A DNA stretch of 64,000 nt from Arthonia radiata (taxonomy: Eukaryota; Ascomycota; Arthoniomycetes; Arthoniales; Arthoniaceae): positions 689,366 to 753,365 of the forward strand of contig PSQN01000003.1 of the NCBI GenBank assembly GCA_002989075.1, in the 5' to 3' direction. The notes below the pieces were generated by a model. It worked only from the letters and a program-made list of their open reading frames with translations, had not been told where the DNA came from and did no database searches. Numbering within the stretch: the stretch's first letter is position 1; each line of letters begins with the position of its first letter. Of this stretch, positions 11,633-22,147 are shown in pieces. Both the position numbers and the translations under genes were made by a program.

Positions 11633-12595
11633 ATGTCTAACTCGCAGCTCAAGTACGCCAAATATGGCAAGGACAACGTCCGCATCATGAAGGTCCACAG
11701 AGATAAGCAATCCGGCGTGCAAGAGGTCTTCGAATTCAACGTCTGCACCATGCTTGAGGGTGACATCGTGTCCTCATACACGGAGGCTGACAACTCTGTG
11801 ATCGTGCCCACCGACACCCAAAAGCAGACCATATACATCATGGCCAAAAAGCACCCCGTGAGCCCGCCCGAGCTTTTTGCCTCCACCCTCGCCCAGCACT
11901 TCCTTGAGAAGTACGCACATATTCATATCGCCCATGTAAACCTCGAGCAGGTCAGCTGGAGTCGGATCACCATCGATGGAAAGCCACATCCGCACTCGTT
12001 CGTCCAGGGTGGCACCGAAAAGCGTACCGTCAGTGTGACAGCCACAGACGGTAAGGGAATCGAAATTCGTTCCGGTATCAAAGATCTGCTCGTCCTGAAA
12101 AGTACCGGCTCGGCCTTCTACGGCTATGACACATCCGACCCCTACACCCGTTTGCCCGAGACCCATGATCGGATCTTGAGCACAGCCGTGGACTCCGTGT
12201 GGACGTGGAAGACGTTCGACGCGGTCGCGGAGATAGAGGCACAGACGGCGGCTTTTGACGATGCCTGGAAAAGCGCTCGTGCTATCACGCTTGACTTCTT
12301 CGCGAAAGAGAACAGTCCCAGCGTTCAAAACACGATGTACAAGATGGCTGGTGACATCCTGGCTGCCGTTCCCAATGTACGTGAAGTGGAGTATACCTTG
12401 CCCAACAGGCATTACTTCGAATGCGGTAAGTGTTGGTTTACACTGCGTCACTGCTTTCGAATTCGCTGACTTTCTGAAGACTTCAGCTGGGTGAAGGGTG
12501 AGGACATCAAGAACATGGGGTCAGACGCAGAGGTCTACATGCCTCAAACGGATCCAAATGGTCTCATCAATTGCATTGTCAGCCGCAACGGTTGA
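11633..12595 (+). CDS. urate oxidase (uricase)
   Basis: Exons 11633-12425 and 12480-12595 (donor GTAAGT) give 302 residues, the family's usual length. It oxidises urate to 5-hydroxyisourate in purine catabolism, normally in peroxisomes. Landmarks are the YGKDNVR lysine, the VPTDTQKQTIY threonine loop, the tandem T-fold pattern, HSFVQGG, and the C-terminal LPNRHYFECD histidine segment with DPNGLINC. The spliced junction restores the ECDFSWVKG block. The protein ends in SRNG. Aspergillus uricases end in a SKL-type peroxisomal signal, and I see none here or in a nearby alternative exon. The 3' end converges on the uL13m gene. Confidence 0.95.
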
Positions 12596-12769
12596 CAAGC
12601 GCCGCCTGCTGTGCCATTATCTTTGGATATTCCGGTACCTTTCTTGAAGGCATGTTATAGCACTGTGACCTGGGAACTCGAGTGGAAGTGAGAGAGTCGT
12701 TGCTTTGCAAGCTGGAATCGCCACCTTTGGCGATGGAACCTGTCCAAGATTTCACCTTTCTAACAGGAG

Positions 12770-13555
12770 TTACGTCGTTGGTATAGTAGAAATAGCTTCT
12801 GACCTCCCTGGGTCGATCAAATTTGGGGAGGTTGGGCTTTCCTTGCTCGAAATTGGTTTCAATAAATCCTCGGCAGGGAATTGAATGAGATTTTGCTTGT
12901 ATGGATGAGCAAGTCCTTCGAACGCTAGATCAAAGTGTCAGTGCGTATGTTCTATCAACGACCTGCATCTTGGGAAACATCTCGAGGCGAACCTTTCAGC
13001 CGCGCCAGCCGCTTGTCTCTCAACCGGTTCTTTGGCAGCATCCCTCGGACTGCTCTCCGTAAGATCTCGGCGCCTCCCCATTTTGCTTTCATTTGCTCCA
13101 TGCTCATGCTCTTGAGACTGCCTGGTCTTGTGGTCTGCTTATAGTATAATTTCTGTTCAAGCTTCTTCCCGGTGACGTGAAGGTCATGACATCCCAGAGC
13201 CACCACATAGTCTCCACAGTCTGTCGATGGGTTGTAGATTGGCTTGTTCTTGCCCATGAGCGTCAGAGCTATCCGAGTGGCCAGTCTGCCCAGTGGCACG
13301 GGTGTTTCGGACAGAGGCGCATTTGCGTGAGAGGTAGATGTAATGGACGAGGTGTCTTTGGAGTGTGACGGTGCGGACAGCGCAGAACGTGACGGGTGCG
13401 TCGCTGCGCCGACATCAACGAGGTGCCATGCTCTTGAGTAAGCGAGGCGTGTCTGTTCGTGGCTTCGTCAGCTCCCCTGCTTTTGCATAATGCGTTGTAT
13501 TCTAGTAAGCCGCTCGAGGCTTGTGGAGAAGTACCTTTCCGACGACTTGCGACAT
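12770..13555 (-). CDS. MRPL23: mitochondrial large-subunit ribosomal protein uL13m (Mrpl23)
   Basis: Three exons, 13555-13535, 13452-12993 and 12924-12770, give 211 residues with frame closure at both junctions. The first exon encodes only MSQVVGK and the second resumes with TRLAYSRAWHLVDV. The uL13 core follows (LGRLATRIALTLMGK, NPSTDCGDYVV, TTRPGSLKS, GMLPKNRLRDKRLARLK), and exon 3 supplies FEGLAHPYKQN and a short tail. A Ser/Thr/His-rich insert of about 35 residues separates the N-terminal strand from the core, as in other filamentous fungi. The second intron uses a weak GTTCGC donor. The gene is divergent from CCS1 across only 230 bp, which probably serves as a shared promoter. Confidence 0.93.
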
Positions 13556-13785
13556 TTTCGCTCCTCAATCACTTGTATCTCCGAGGAATGAGATAAGACG
13601 AATGAAGAGAAGAGTGTCAAGCCTGGCTGTATGGTCGTGCGTGAACATTTGACAATGGTCGAATTACAGGGCTTGGCGCTACCCTGACGTCGTTACCGGC
13701 CGACTTTGCTCGACAGTTGGTGGGTGATAGGCTTAATTAAGGCCATGATGCTGCTTGGATTACACAAGACCCGCGAACGACCACG

Positions 13786-14668
13786 ATGGCATCCTCTGAG
13801 ATCCCATCATTTGAGGTCAGCGTGGATGACTGCTGCCTCCTGCGCTCAATCCAGCTCACAGTGACTCGCAGACCACGTTCAACGTGCCGATGACATGCGA
13901 GGGATGTGTCAAGGATGTGTCAAAATCGCTTCATGACGTGCAAGGCATTACCAAAGTGAATGCCGACCTTACGACACAAACCATATCCGTTGAAGGCAAT
14001 GCCGCACCCTCAGCGATTGTCAAGGCCATACAAGGGACAGGAAGGGATGCCATTCTCAGAGGCAGCGGCACAGCAGACAGTACGCATCAAATGCGACATC
14101 GTTGCGAGGCACGGGCTGATCTCGTGCAACAGGCGCCGCCGTGTGCATCCTCGAGACACATTCCACCTCGGTCAAAAACTATGTACGTGGTTTGGTTCGT
14201 ATGGTACAAGTCGCACCTGCACACACGCTTTTCGATGTAACGATTCACGGCCTTTCGCCTGGAAGTTACCACGCATCCATCCGCGAGACTGGCGATATTC
14301 GAAGCGGACCGGAGTCCGTCGGTAGCGTCTGGGAATGGGGTCTCTGGCAGCGGGAGAAGCAGGCGTCGAAACCGATCCGTGGCGTGTTAGGAACAATCGA
14401 AGTCAGTAGAGCAGGCTCGGGGTCAGTATTCCTCGACAAGCCCATCCACGTCTGGGAGATGGTGGGAAGGAGCATGGTGGTGAGCCGACAGAACAGCATG
14501 CAGGGTGGCAGTGGGAAAGATGGATTTGACAAGCAAGATCCAGACACGCTCGTTGGAGTCATTGCGAGGAGCGCTGGTGTGTGGGATAACGACAAAACAG
14601 TGTGCGCGTGCTCGGGAAAAACGGTGTGGGAAGAGAGAAAAGAGCAGAGTGGACGGGGTATGCTTTGA
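13786..14668 (+). CDS. CCS1: copper chaperone for superoxide dismutase
   Basis: Exons 13786-13815, 13872-14079 and 14133-14668 give 257 residues with both junctions in frame. Ccs1 delivers copper to and oxidises the disulfide of Cu/Zn superoxide dismutase in the cytosol and the mitochondrial intermembrane space. The HMA-like N-domain carries the MTCEGC copper site. The middle SOD-like domain contains RGLVRMVQV, GLSPGSYHASIRETGD and a GSVFLDKP block. The C-terminus has the catalytic CxC in CACSGKTVWEERKEQ. The first exon is only ten codons. The noxR gene follows in the same orientation. Confidence 0.94.
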
Positions 14669-15477
14669 TGTTGGAAAGCGATGCCTACACCAATGGGGCG
14701 TGCGCTACCGCTTGAGGACCGGGTTGAGCCTCTAGGTTTGGACGAGGATGACATATGATAATAGTCTTGTAGATGAGAGGAATGACAACAGGATGATGTA
14801 TGCGGCTCTGCTGGAGGAAGACAGGAGAAGGGCAGGAAGTGCCGAGTTTTCGTCTGCTGTGCCTCAACCTCGCATCAACCTCCTCGCCGGCCTCCACGTT
14901 GTCGACATGCAAGGCCTGGCCCGCAGCTGCCAAACCTTGAGTTTGATGCTCCAGCCTCCGAGAATGGATTGCCAGAGGATGGCCTCGACGCCAGTCATCA
15001 AAGAAAGGTAACGGCCATCACCCGGTCCAGCCAATGAGATGGCGGGACGAGGCTGCCAATGCTGCGAGGCTTCAATGTTAAGCGCCCACGGTCGCGCCCA
15101 CGGCCGGAGACCTTGTGCTCTTGTCTGTAAGAAAGCCGTCCCTTTGCATTTGCCAGCGGTAAGGGAGGGTGTCTGTCGTAAGCGTCTGCAATTCTTGTCT
15201 TGCGTCTGGCTTCTTCATAATCCTGCCCGTTCCTGGACCAGCAAGGCCACGCCCGCCTCCAGGCTTGACCCCATTCTACCCATTCACTTGGACACAAGAC
15301 ATCGTTCACAACCTGCGCGTCGCGCTAAGCTCTTCTGTACAGCCTGAGTGCATTATTATAGAGCCAACATCTCAGCAAGCCGTCGATCCACGGGCAGGCG
15401 GCACACCACTCGCGCGTCTCGCGACGACCGCAGCTGTACGCACAAGGAGGCCGTCTCACGGGTGACGAGCAGCGACT
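14669..15477. other. intergenic between CCS1 and noxR
   Basis: This holds the CCS1 3' region and the noxR promoter. Open frames here are short and conflict on the two strands; none looks like protein. No RNA gene or repeat is evident. Confidence 0.6.
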
Positions 15478-17402
15478 ATGTCTATGAAGCAGGTACGACA
15501 AGTCACTCCGAGCACGTAGGCTCCAAATTGACAAGTCTGCGCCAGGAGCTTGAAACATGGGTGTCCGCTTTGGCACATTACGACCGCAACGAGTTCGAGG
15601 AGTCTATCAAGTCGTTCCAGCCCATTGCAGACACATCCAAGATCCGGTTCAATTGCGGTGTGATTCGAGCAACTCTTGGGGAGCACGAAGAAGCCGTAAG
15701 CGGGAGCTCGCGCAAAAGGCCACGCACCAAGTGCTAATCCCGACGCTCTAGGTCAAGTACTACACGCGCGCCATTCAGCTCGATCAATACCTTGCCATTG
15801 CATACTTTCAAGCTGGCGTCTCCAATTTCCTTACTGGTGACTTCGAAGAAGCACTGGCCAACTTTAACGACACTCTTCTGTATCTGCGCGGCAACAAGTA
15901 CATTGACTATGAGCAGCTGGGCCTGAAATATAAGCTGTACGCTTGCGAAGCGCTCTTCAATCGCGGACTCTGTTATGTCTATCTGCAAGCCGCCGAGACC
16001 GGTATTCAAGACATGACCCATGCAGCAAAGGAGAAGATGGTGGATGACCACGCGGTCATTGACGAAGCCATCAAGGACCGCGCTGAGGTTAGCACTTCCT
16101 GTTCTACGGCGTCCGCTTGACGGTGCGTCCTTGTGGTCAAACACTGAGGTCATCTAGGGCTATACAGTGTTCTCAATCCCCGTCGGCACCGTCTTTCGCC
16201 CCTCAGAAGCGAAGGTTAAAAACGTTCGCGCGAGAGACTACCTTGGCAAGACACAAGTTCGTTTAGTCGCATCAGTAAATTCCTCCGATCAGAACACACA
16301 CCCTAGTCATCGGCGCAACATCTCTGCAGACACTTGGTCGAAATCAGATCGTGCTCCTCACGAGCTTTTATATGCCGCCACGAATCTCATCCGCTCCAAC
16401 CTCGTTTCACGCTCTCGTCAGCAATCGGAACCTCCCATGCATCGCAACGTGTTTCCACCGACACCGCCACCTGAGATCGAGAAACCAGTAATCCCTCCGC
16501 GTCCTACTGATTACCATCCGCAACGACCACAGCCGAGTCGCCTGGACACTTTCAACGTCACGACGATTTCACCAACCTCGGCTGCGCAGACACGATCAGC
16601 TCCGCCTGTCGACATTGGCCCGCGAGAGCCCAGAAGCCACAGCGCAAGCCGTGCGCCAAAGCCGGAGAAATTGGACTTGGGGGCGGCAGCGTTCGAGCGA
16701 CGGCGGCAAGAAGAGCAGCCCAGACGAGGTGCAGCGAGAAGCGCGTCCGAACGGCCTGCAGAGAGGAGGCGTGATGATGACTACGACCGCGAGCGCGCGC
16801 GGTATCGTCCGAGCCAAGAGAGACTGTTTGGGGCTGTCGAGCGGGACGAGAGAGCTGAAGAAGCAAGCCAGCGGATCGTTCGTGAACGCGAACGAAGTCG
16901 AAATCGACGAAGCGAGGGGCGGAAGCAAGACGGGAGACGAAGAGAAGACGACATTGTGGAGGAGGACGAGTCAGAGGTCATTGATGACGGTCCCGGCGTG
17001 CGTGGTTCCCTGGGCAGCTACAACTCTGGTCGCAGCACCACGACTGCCCAGTCGACCTCTTCATTGGCCGGCCTGAAGACTTTACGCGTGAAGGTGCACT
17101 ACCCGTCAGAGACGAGGTACATCATCATGCCCACTTCAATCAGCTTTCGGGAGTTCACCGACCAGATCACCAAGAAGTACAGTGGTGAGCTGCAGGGCAA
17201 GCAGCTGAAGATCCAGACGAAGGACGAGGAGGGCGATGTGATCACGGTGGGAGATCACGAGGATCTAGAGCCGTGTATGAGTAACGCGAGGGCGATGGCG
17301 AGGAAAGAGGGGTCCGAGGTCGGGAAGCTGGAGGTGAGTGCGGTGCTTGAGGGGTTTGCTGTTGTGCTGACAAAAGACTAGGTCTGGGTGCAGATCGCTT
17401 AG
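15478..17402 (+). CDS. noxR: NADPH oxidase regulator NoxR (p67phox-like)
   Basis: Five exons, 15478-15492, 15546-15695, 15752-16087, 16158-17333 and 17382-17402, give 565 residues; every junction keeps frame. NoxR activates the NADPH oxidases NoxA/NoxB, downstream of Rac, for hyphal growth, fruiting or infection. Tetratricopeptide repeats fill about 1-165 (FNCGVIRATLGEHEEAV, YYTRAIQLDQYLAIAY, GDFEEALANFNDTLLYL). The activation segment GYTVFSIPVGTVFRPSEAK comes next. A long disordered Pro/Arg/Glu-rich linker leads to a C-terminal PB1 domain at about 470-560 (TLRVKVHYPSETRYIIM, QTKDEEGDVITVGDHEDLE). The first exon is five codons and the last is six codons plus the stop. Confidence 0.95.
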
Positions 17403-17890
17403 ATGGTCAACACTTTCGACGACCTCGATTTTGCCCTGCGAATACGACCTAACGACGCTCGATGCTTGCTACGATTCTTGCATGGCTTGCGAAACTTTAA
17501 CATATGAAGCTCTTTACTGCAAATAAGTCTCGTTGAGCACCATGGTTCAAAAATCCTCGCAGCTGCGCTTTATAGATGAAGACGAAGGAGCTTGTTATCG
17601 CCCGCTTGATCTGCAATGCCGACGTTCGCAGCCCAAAGGTCGGCAACATGTTTTGGACCAGGAATGCACCCGGAACAAGGTTCTTGCGTAACCCACTACT
17701 CTCCTTCTTAGCATTTGTGTGCTCATCGCCGACTCACTCCTGACGATTACTGATTTCCATTTAGTCATTGTCCGAAGAGAACGTGCTCGGGGAACTTGAG
17801 TACGAAGGGATCATCCTCTGTCAACTTGACCGAGGAAACGGCGGCCGCACTGTTGACAGCGAGATCTACTTCGCTACCTGATCGAAGGCA
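17403..17890. other. intergenic, noxR 3' / F-box-like copy 2 promoter
   Basis: About 490 bp with no convincing open frame, repeat or RNA gene. Confidence 0.6.
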
Positions 17891-19587
17891 ATGTCCGGCT
17901 TCGTCACCCTACCGCAGGAGCTCAAGGCTCTTGCTACTAACTTTATTGACGATCGGACCAAACAGAGCACGTGCGTTGCGCTCAGCTTGACCTGCAGAGC
18001 CTGGCAATCATCTGCCGAAGACGCGCTATATGAACACGTGGTTCTCACAGTCCCGGCGAATACTGCACTGATAGCGCTCAACTTCTGCTTGACGGTCACG
18101 CAAAATCGGCGGAAAGCGGACCGCGTGAAGAAGTTGACAATACGAGAACAAATGCATCATGGTTATTTGGGCTCGGGTCACCAATCAAAGCGACACATTC
18201 TCACTGGCGAGTGCATGCGGCGTTTCCAGCAGCTTCTCTCTCGTGTTCGCACGCCATCAAATGACCGCTTCGAAGCATGCGCTGAAGTTGTATATGCATT
18301 GATGTTGAGCCAGCTGTCGCATCTCTCATCCCTCGAGCTCGGGATGATGGGGAGGACTAAAATCGCTACGATCTTCAAGACCGCACTATCGGAATGCCAG
18401 CCTCATGCATCTCTACTCCATACGCTCCAAGAGATAGCCGTGTTCCAACGCTTCGATGAGAAGCCGTTCAGCGTAGAAGGTAAAGCTGACTCCTCTGCCA
18501 CCGTTTCGAGTTGAAGAGCAGACTGCAACGTAGTTGGACGTTTGGAGGCTAGAGTGTCCCTGTTGATCATCTTGTCTTCCACATCATTGTTGACCTTCTC
18601 TCGAACGCAGCATTGACCTCGAATATAGACATCCCACCGCACTTTACGATTCCGCCAGCCACAATCAGGACGTTGTTTACGCTTGTGCCAATCACGAACG
18701 TGGCTTTGCTCAATCCCGATTGCCGCAGCGTCATCGAATGCGGCGCGACCAGACTTATGCGCTCGGAACTGGCGTCAAGCTTGCAACATCTTGCGCTGGA
18801 CTTCGCCAATATGGACTCAAAGCTGTATGATCTGCCTGCATTTCTGGAATGCTTTCCGCAACTTAAAACCCTGGTCAGTCTCCTACACCGTTGTGTGCTC
18901 ATTGCGAGCAGAAAAAACTGATACTGGAACCATAGCGAGTTAGTGCAGCAGAATTAGAATCGCTAATTACGCCGTTCTTCCCACTACGTCAAAAACTTGG
19001 CGACGCCCTAAGGAAACTGCGCACGACGCTCGTCAGTCTGATTCTCTTACTGCCTCGCAAGGTTCGGCAAAGGTTCAGATCTGCAACTGCCTCTCAACGA
19101 TCCTGAGTTCGACGCGGCGATCGAAGCAGAAGATAAAGATCTCGTTGGACCTCTTAAAGATCTCGAAAAGCTTCAGTCGGCCATGCTGAATATGGCGGAT
19201 CTGCGCGAGACGCCAAACGTTGCGAACGTTGAGGACGCTTTGCCGACTTCAGTACAAGACGTGCATCTTCATCGTGTGCATGCCACATGGAACACCCCGG
19301 CCATGGACATCACAAAGCTACTGGACCTGAAATCCTCAACGTACCCCAACTTGCGTCGGATAACCACCGACGAACAGTGGCCGCCAGCTTTCATGGCGGG
19401 ACGTTTCGAGCGACAGGACTGTGAAGAAGCTTACGCGAAAGCCCAGGTTACCGATCAGATCCTCAAGGATGAGCGATTCACATTCGATCGGCTAGGAGAC
19501 GGAAGCTCACCCTTGAAGTTCTTCGCGGACGCAGAAAAGGAGATGGAGCGGTACCGGACTGGCTATGAGTACAGTCCGTATGACTAG
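17891..19587 (+). pseudogene. F-box-like protein, copy 2, frameshifted
   Basis: ATG 17891 opens a protein homologous along its length to the intact copy at 20321. Exons 17891-18479, 18611-18873 and 18936-19061 join in frame. They carry the F-box-like N-terminus (LPQELKAL, STCVALSLTCRAW, ALYEHVVL), the LQHLALDFA segment and the RVSAAELESL segment. After LILLLPRK at about 19061 the homology continues one base out of frame (from 19063), running to the stop at 19587 with PNVANVEDALP and DGSSPLKFFADA. A simple reading is therefore broken. An intron at 19062-19170 (GTTCGG...AAAAG) would bypass the shift while dropping a segment that copy 3 keeps. It may be a recent pseudogene, an altered splice form, or a base-call error. 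Confidence 0.65.
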
Positions 19588-20320
19588 TGGCCGGGTGACG
19601 GCGTGATCTCGGACATCGAGGAAGGACCTCCAGGCAGAAACTTAGAGAGGTTCGTGATAATGGAGAGCATGAGCGAACGCGTTGAGACTGCCGTGTAGAA
19701 CGACCCTTTCCTAGATCTCTAGCACGGCCGAGAAAGCATGCGTAGACCTTGCGCACTTCCAGTGGAGCTTCAGCGCGTTGGTTACCTCCTGCAACGATGA
19801 TGGCGGCGGATCATCCTCATGCTTGGCTCTCAGTCATATACATAGCATCTGGAAAGCAAGCGCCGGAGACGGCCCATACCAACACAGCGCGCTCTAACGA
19901 TGCCGGCAATAATGAGTAACCTTCAACACCAAGATGCAGACTTTCACACACCATGACGAACATGCAGCCCGAATAAGAACGCTCACCATCAGGACACCTA
20001 GTGCCCACAGTTTTTTCCTCTTGTCTGGGCGTCGCAGAAATGTTGAGAGAGCCGGTTTGATCTGTCAAGACGCGCGTGCATGACAGGGATGCTTGCCCAT
20101 GTTCGGAATAACGTTGATGCGTGGCGCTGCTTGCCATCTTCCGCACTCAACACACAGATCCTATCTCACCACCTCACCACGACCTCGCCTCTGGACGACC
20201 TTGGGGACCAAATTCTATGCGATAATCATGGACTCATGTTCCACACCACAATTTGCTGCTGGCATCCCTCAATCCGCGTTCTGCACAGTCCGGCGGACCA
20301 GACTCTGAAGCAACCACAAA
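19588..20320. other. intergenic between F-box-like copies 2 and 3
   Basis: This holds the 3' region of copy 2 and the promoter of copy 3. No additional gene or repeat is visible. Confidence 0.6.
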
Positions 20321-21835
20321 ATGACCACTTTCACCTCACTCCCTGTGGAATTGAAAACACTCATCATCATCGCCTTGGATGATGATGTCAAGCAACCAAC
20401 ATGCGTTACACTGTGTCGGACATGCAAGTCATGGAAGGACCTCGCACTGAAAGGGTTGTATGAGCATCTGGTACTGGATGGGCTCCGACAGAAGCCATAC
20501 GCTCCACTGACGTTATGTTTGTGTCTGCTGGAAGACGACAAACATGCAAGTCTCATCAAAACTATGACTATCAAGAGAATCTATCGAGACGATGCATCGA
20601 CTGGACTGACCAACGAGTACATCAGTCTCCGCAACGAGCTGTCCCGACGCGCTTTGAAATTACTCAAGCGGTGCATGGATCCCATGGAGTTCAGTCTTGG
20701 CTTTGTATTAGGCCGGGCGCCCAATATGGAAATCTTGAATCTGGAGCTGCCAGAGAAGCTGAGCCTGGATAATATCCGGTTCTCTGCCGCATCCACCAGT
20801 CCGGCAAATGGTCAACACTTTCAGATGCTGAAGGAGATCGCCCTGCTTCAACGCTTCGAAATTGATCCAGAGCTACCACCACCATCCATCCTGGTGCCCC
20901 CAAAGGAGCTGCAAAGCCTTCATGATCTCGCCTCTGTCCGATCCTTGTCGCTCCTCAATCTCTCCTTTGAGTCGTTTGGACCTGCAGAGATAACACGGCT
21001 GCACCAGTCGCAGCTCGCTGCTGGTATTTCTCATTTGGCGCTAGACTTCGCCGGCGAGGACGCACGACTGCAGTCAATGGCCGCCTTTGTCGAATGCTTT
21101 ATGCGCTTGAAGAGCCTTCGCATCAGCGCGGCTCAGGTCATGCTATTCAACGAGCCTTTCACGACGCCGCGGAAAGACCTTGGCCGAGTTTTGCGGAAGT
21201 CGAAGCCACTTCTGGAACATCTCACGCTCTTGTTACCCGAGAAGGTAGGTGAAGAATCTGACGACGATATCGATGCCGAGGACCATAATATGCAGGCCGC
21301 ATACTCGACTGAGAGGGAAGACTTTATTGGCCCCTTGAGCTGTTTAAGGCGTCTGAAAACCGTTGTGATCGATCTTCACGATTTACGTAAACGCTCGAAT
21401 GTTTCAAACGTTGGCGAAGCGCTACCCGCGTCCATTGAAGAAGTCTACGCGCATAGGACTGGCGACGAGGAGGGGCCCGACTACGAAGGTCACGTTATGG
21501 ATGCGTATCGACTTTTGAAACTGAAGCAGTCTGCGTATCCTCCCCTGACTCGTGTCAGCGTTGATGATGATTGGCTTGGTGGTCAAGAGCGGGACCTTGA
21601 GTTTCGCAAAATTTGCGAAGACGCTGCAATCGAAGGTAGCGTAGCTGCAGCCGACAAATGGACGTTTGAGCAACTTGACGACGGCCGGTCACCACTACCA
21701 TTCTTTGCGGATGCGACGGACGAGCTCGAGGATGAGCGATACCCTAGTGATGACGATGGAGATGATGAACTTGGTGACGACTCCGATCGTGAGACGGCTT
21801 CGAGACTAGCGTTCAACAACGTACTGGTACTCTAA
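20321..21835 (+). CDS. F-box-like / leucine-rich protein, copy 3 (intact)
   Basis: A single exon of 504 residues from ATG 20321. The N-terminal F-box-like motif is clear at about 5-50 (LPVELKTLIIIALDDD, PTCVTLCRTCKSW, LKGLYEHLVL). Repeated Leu-rich strands follow (MEILNLELPEKL, VRSLSLLNLSFESF, ISHLALDFA, LKSLRISAA, LEHLTLLLP). The C-terminus is highly acidic (about 465-490, DDDGDDELGDDSD). It shares its layout with copies 1 and 2. By family it could be an SCF substrate adaptor, but the F-box is divergent and the substrate is unknown. Unlike copy 2 it has no introns. Confidence 0.8.
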   Translation: MTTFTSLPVELKTLIIIALDDDVKQPTCVTLCRTCKSWKDLALKGLYEHLVLDGLRQKPYAPLTLCLCLLEDDKHASLIKTMTIKRIYRDDASTGLTNEYISLRNELSRRALKLLKRCMDPMEFSLGFVLGRAPNMEILNLELPEKLSLDNIRFSAASTSPANGQHFQMLKEIALLQRFEIDPELPPPSILVPPKELQSLHDLASVRSLSLLNLSFESFGPAEITRLHQSQLAAGISHLALDFAGEDARLQSMAAFVECFMRLKSLRISAAQVMLFNEPFTTPRKDLGRVLRKSKPLLEHLTLLLPEKVGEESDDDIDAEDHNMQAAYSTEREDFIGPLSCLRRLKTVVIDLHDLRKRSNVSNVGEALPASIEEVYAHRTGDEEGPDYEGHVMDAYRLLKLKQSAYPPLTRVSVDDDWLGGQERDLEFRKICEDAAIEGSVAAADKWTFEQLDDGRSPLPFFADATDELEDERYPSDDDGDDELGDDSDRETASRLAFNNVLVL

Positions 21836-22147
21836 TTAGGTTCATAGACTATCACCTAGTGACGAATGCATGCCTGAGAGTATGAATTCGCAACGACTTC
21901 TTTGGTTCAATATGAGATTCTAACATCGACCTCTATGAGCTTACTCTACATTGGTGTTGATTGACATACAAATTGTGCTGGGGTGACGAGTGGCCATGAC
22001 TGATCCAACGAACTGACTGAATGACCAGTGGGAATACATGACAAGCTCGACAACTTCCCACCAACATAGTGTCGCCTCAATGCAAGGACAACCATCCGCC
22101 ACGCCTTTCCATCATGGCAACACTGACGGCTCAGTCCACAGCATCGC
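21836..22147. other. convergent intergenic spacer
   Basis: About 310 bp between the convergent 3' ends of F-box-like copy 3 and the unknown gene on the minus strand. I see nothing else in it. Confidence 0.6.
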
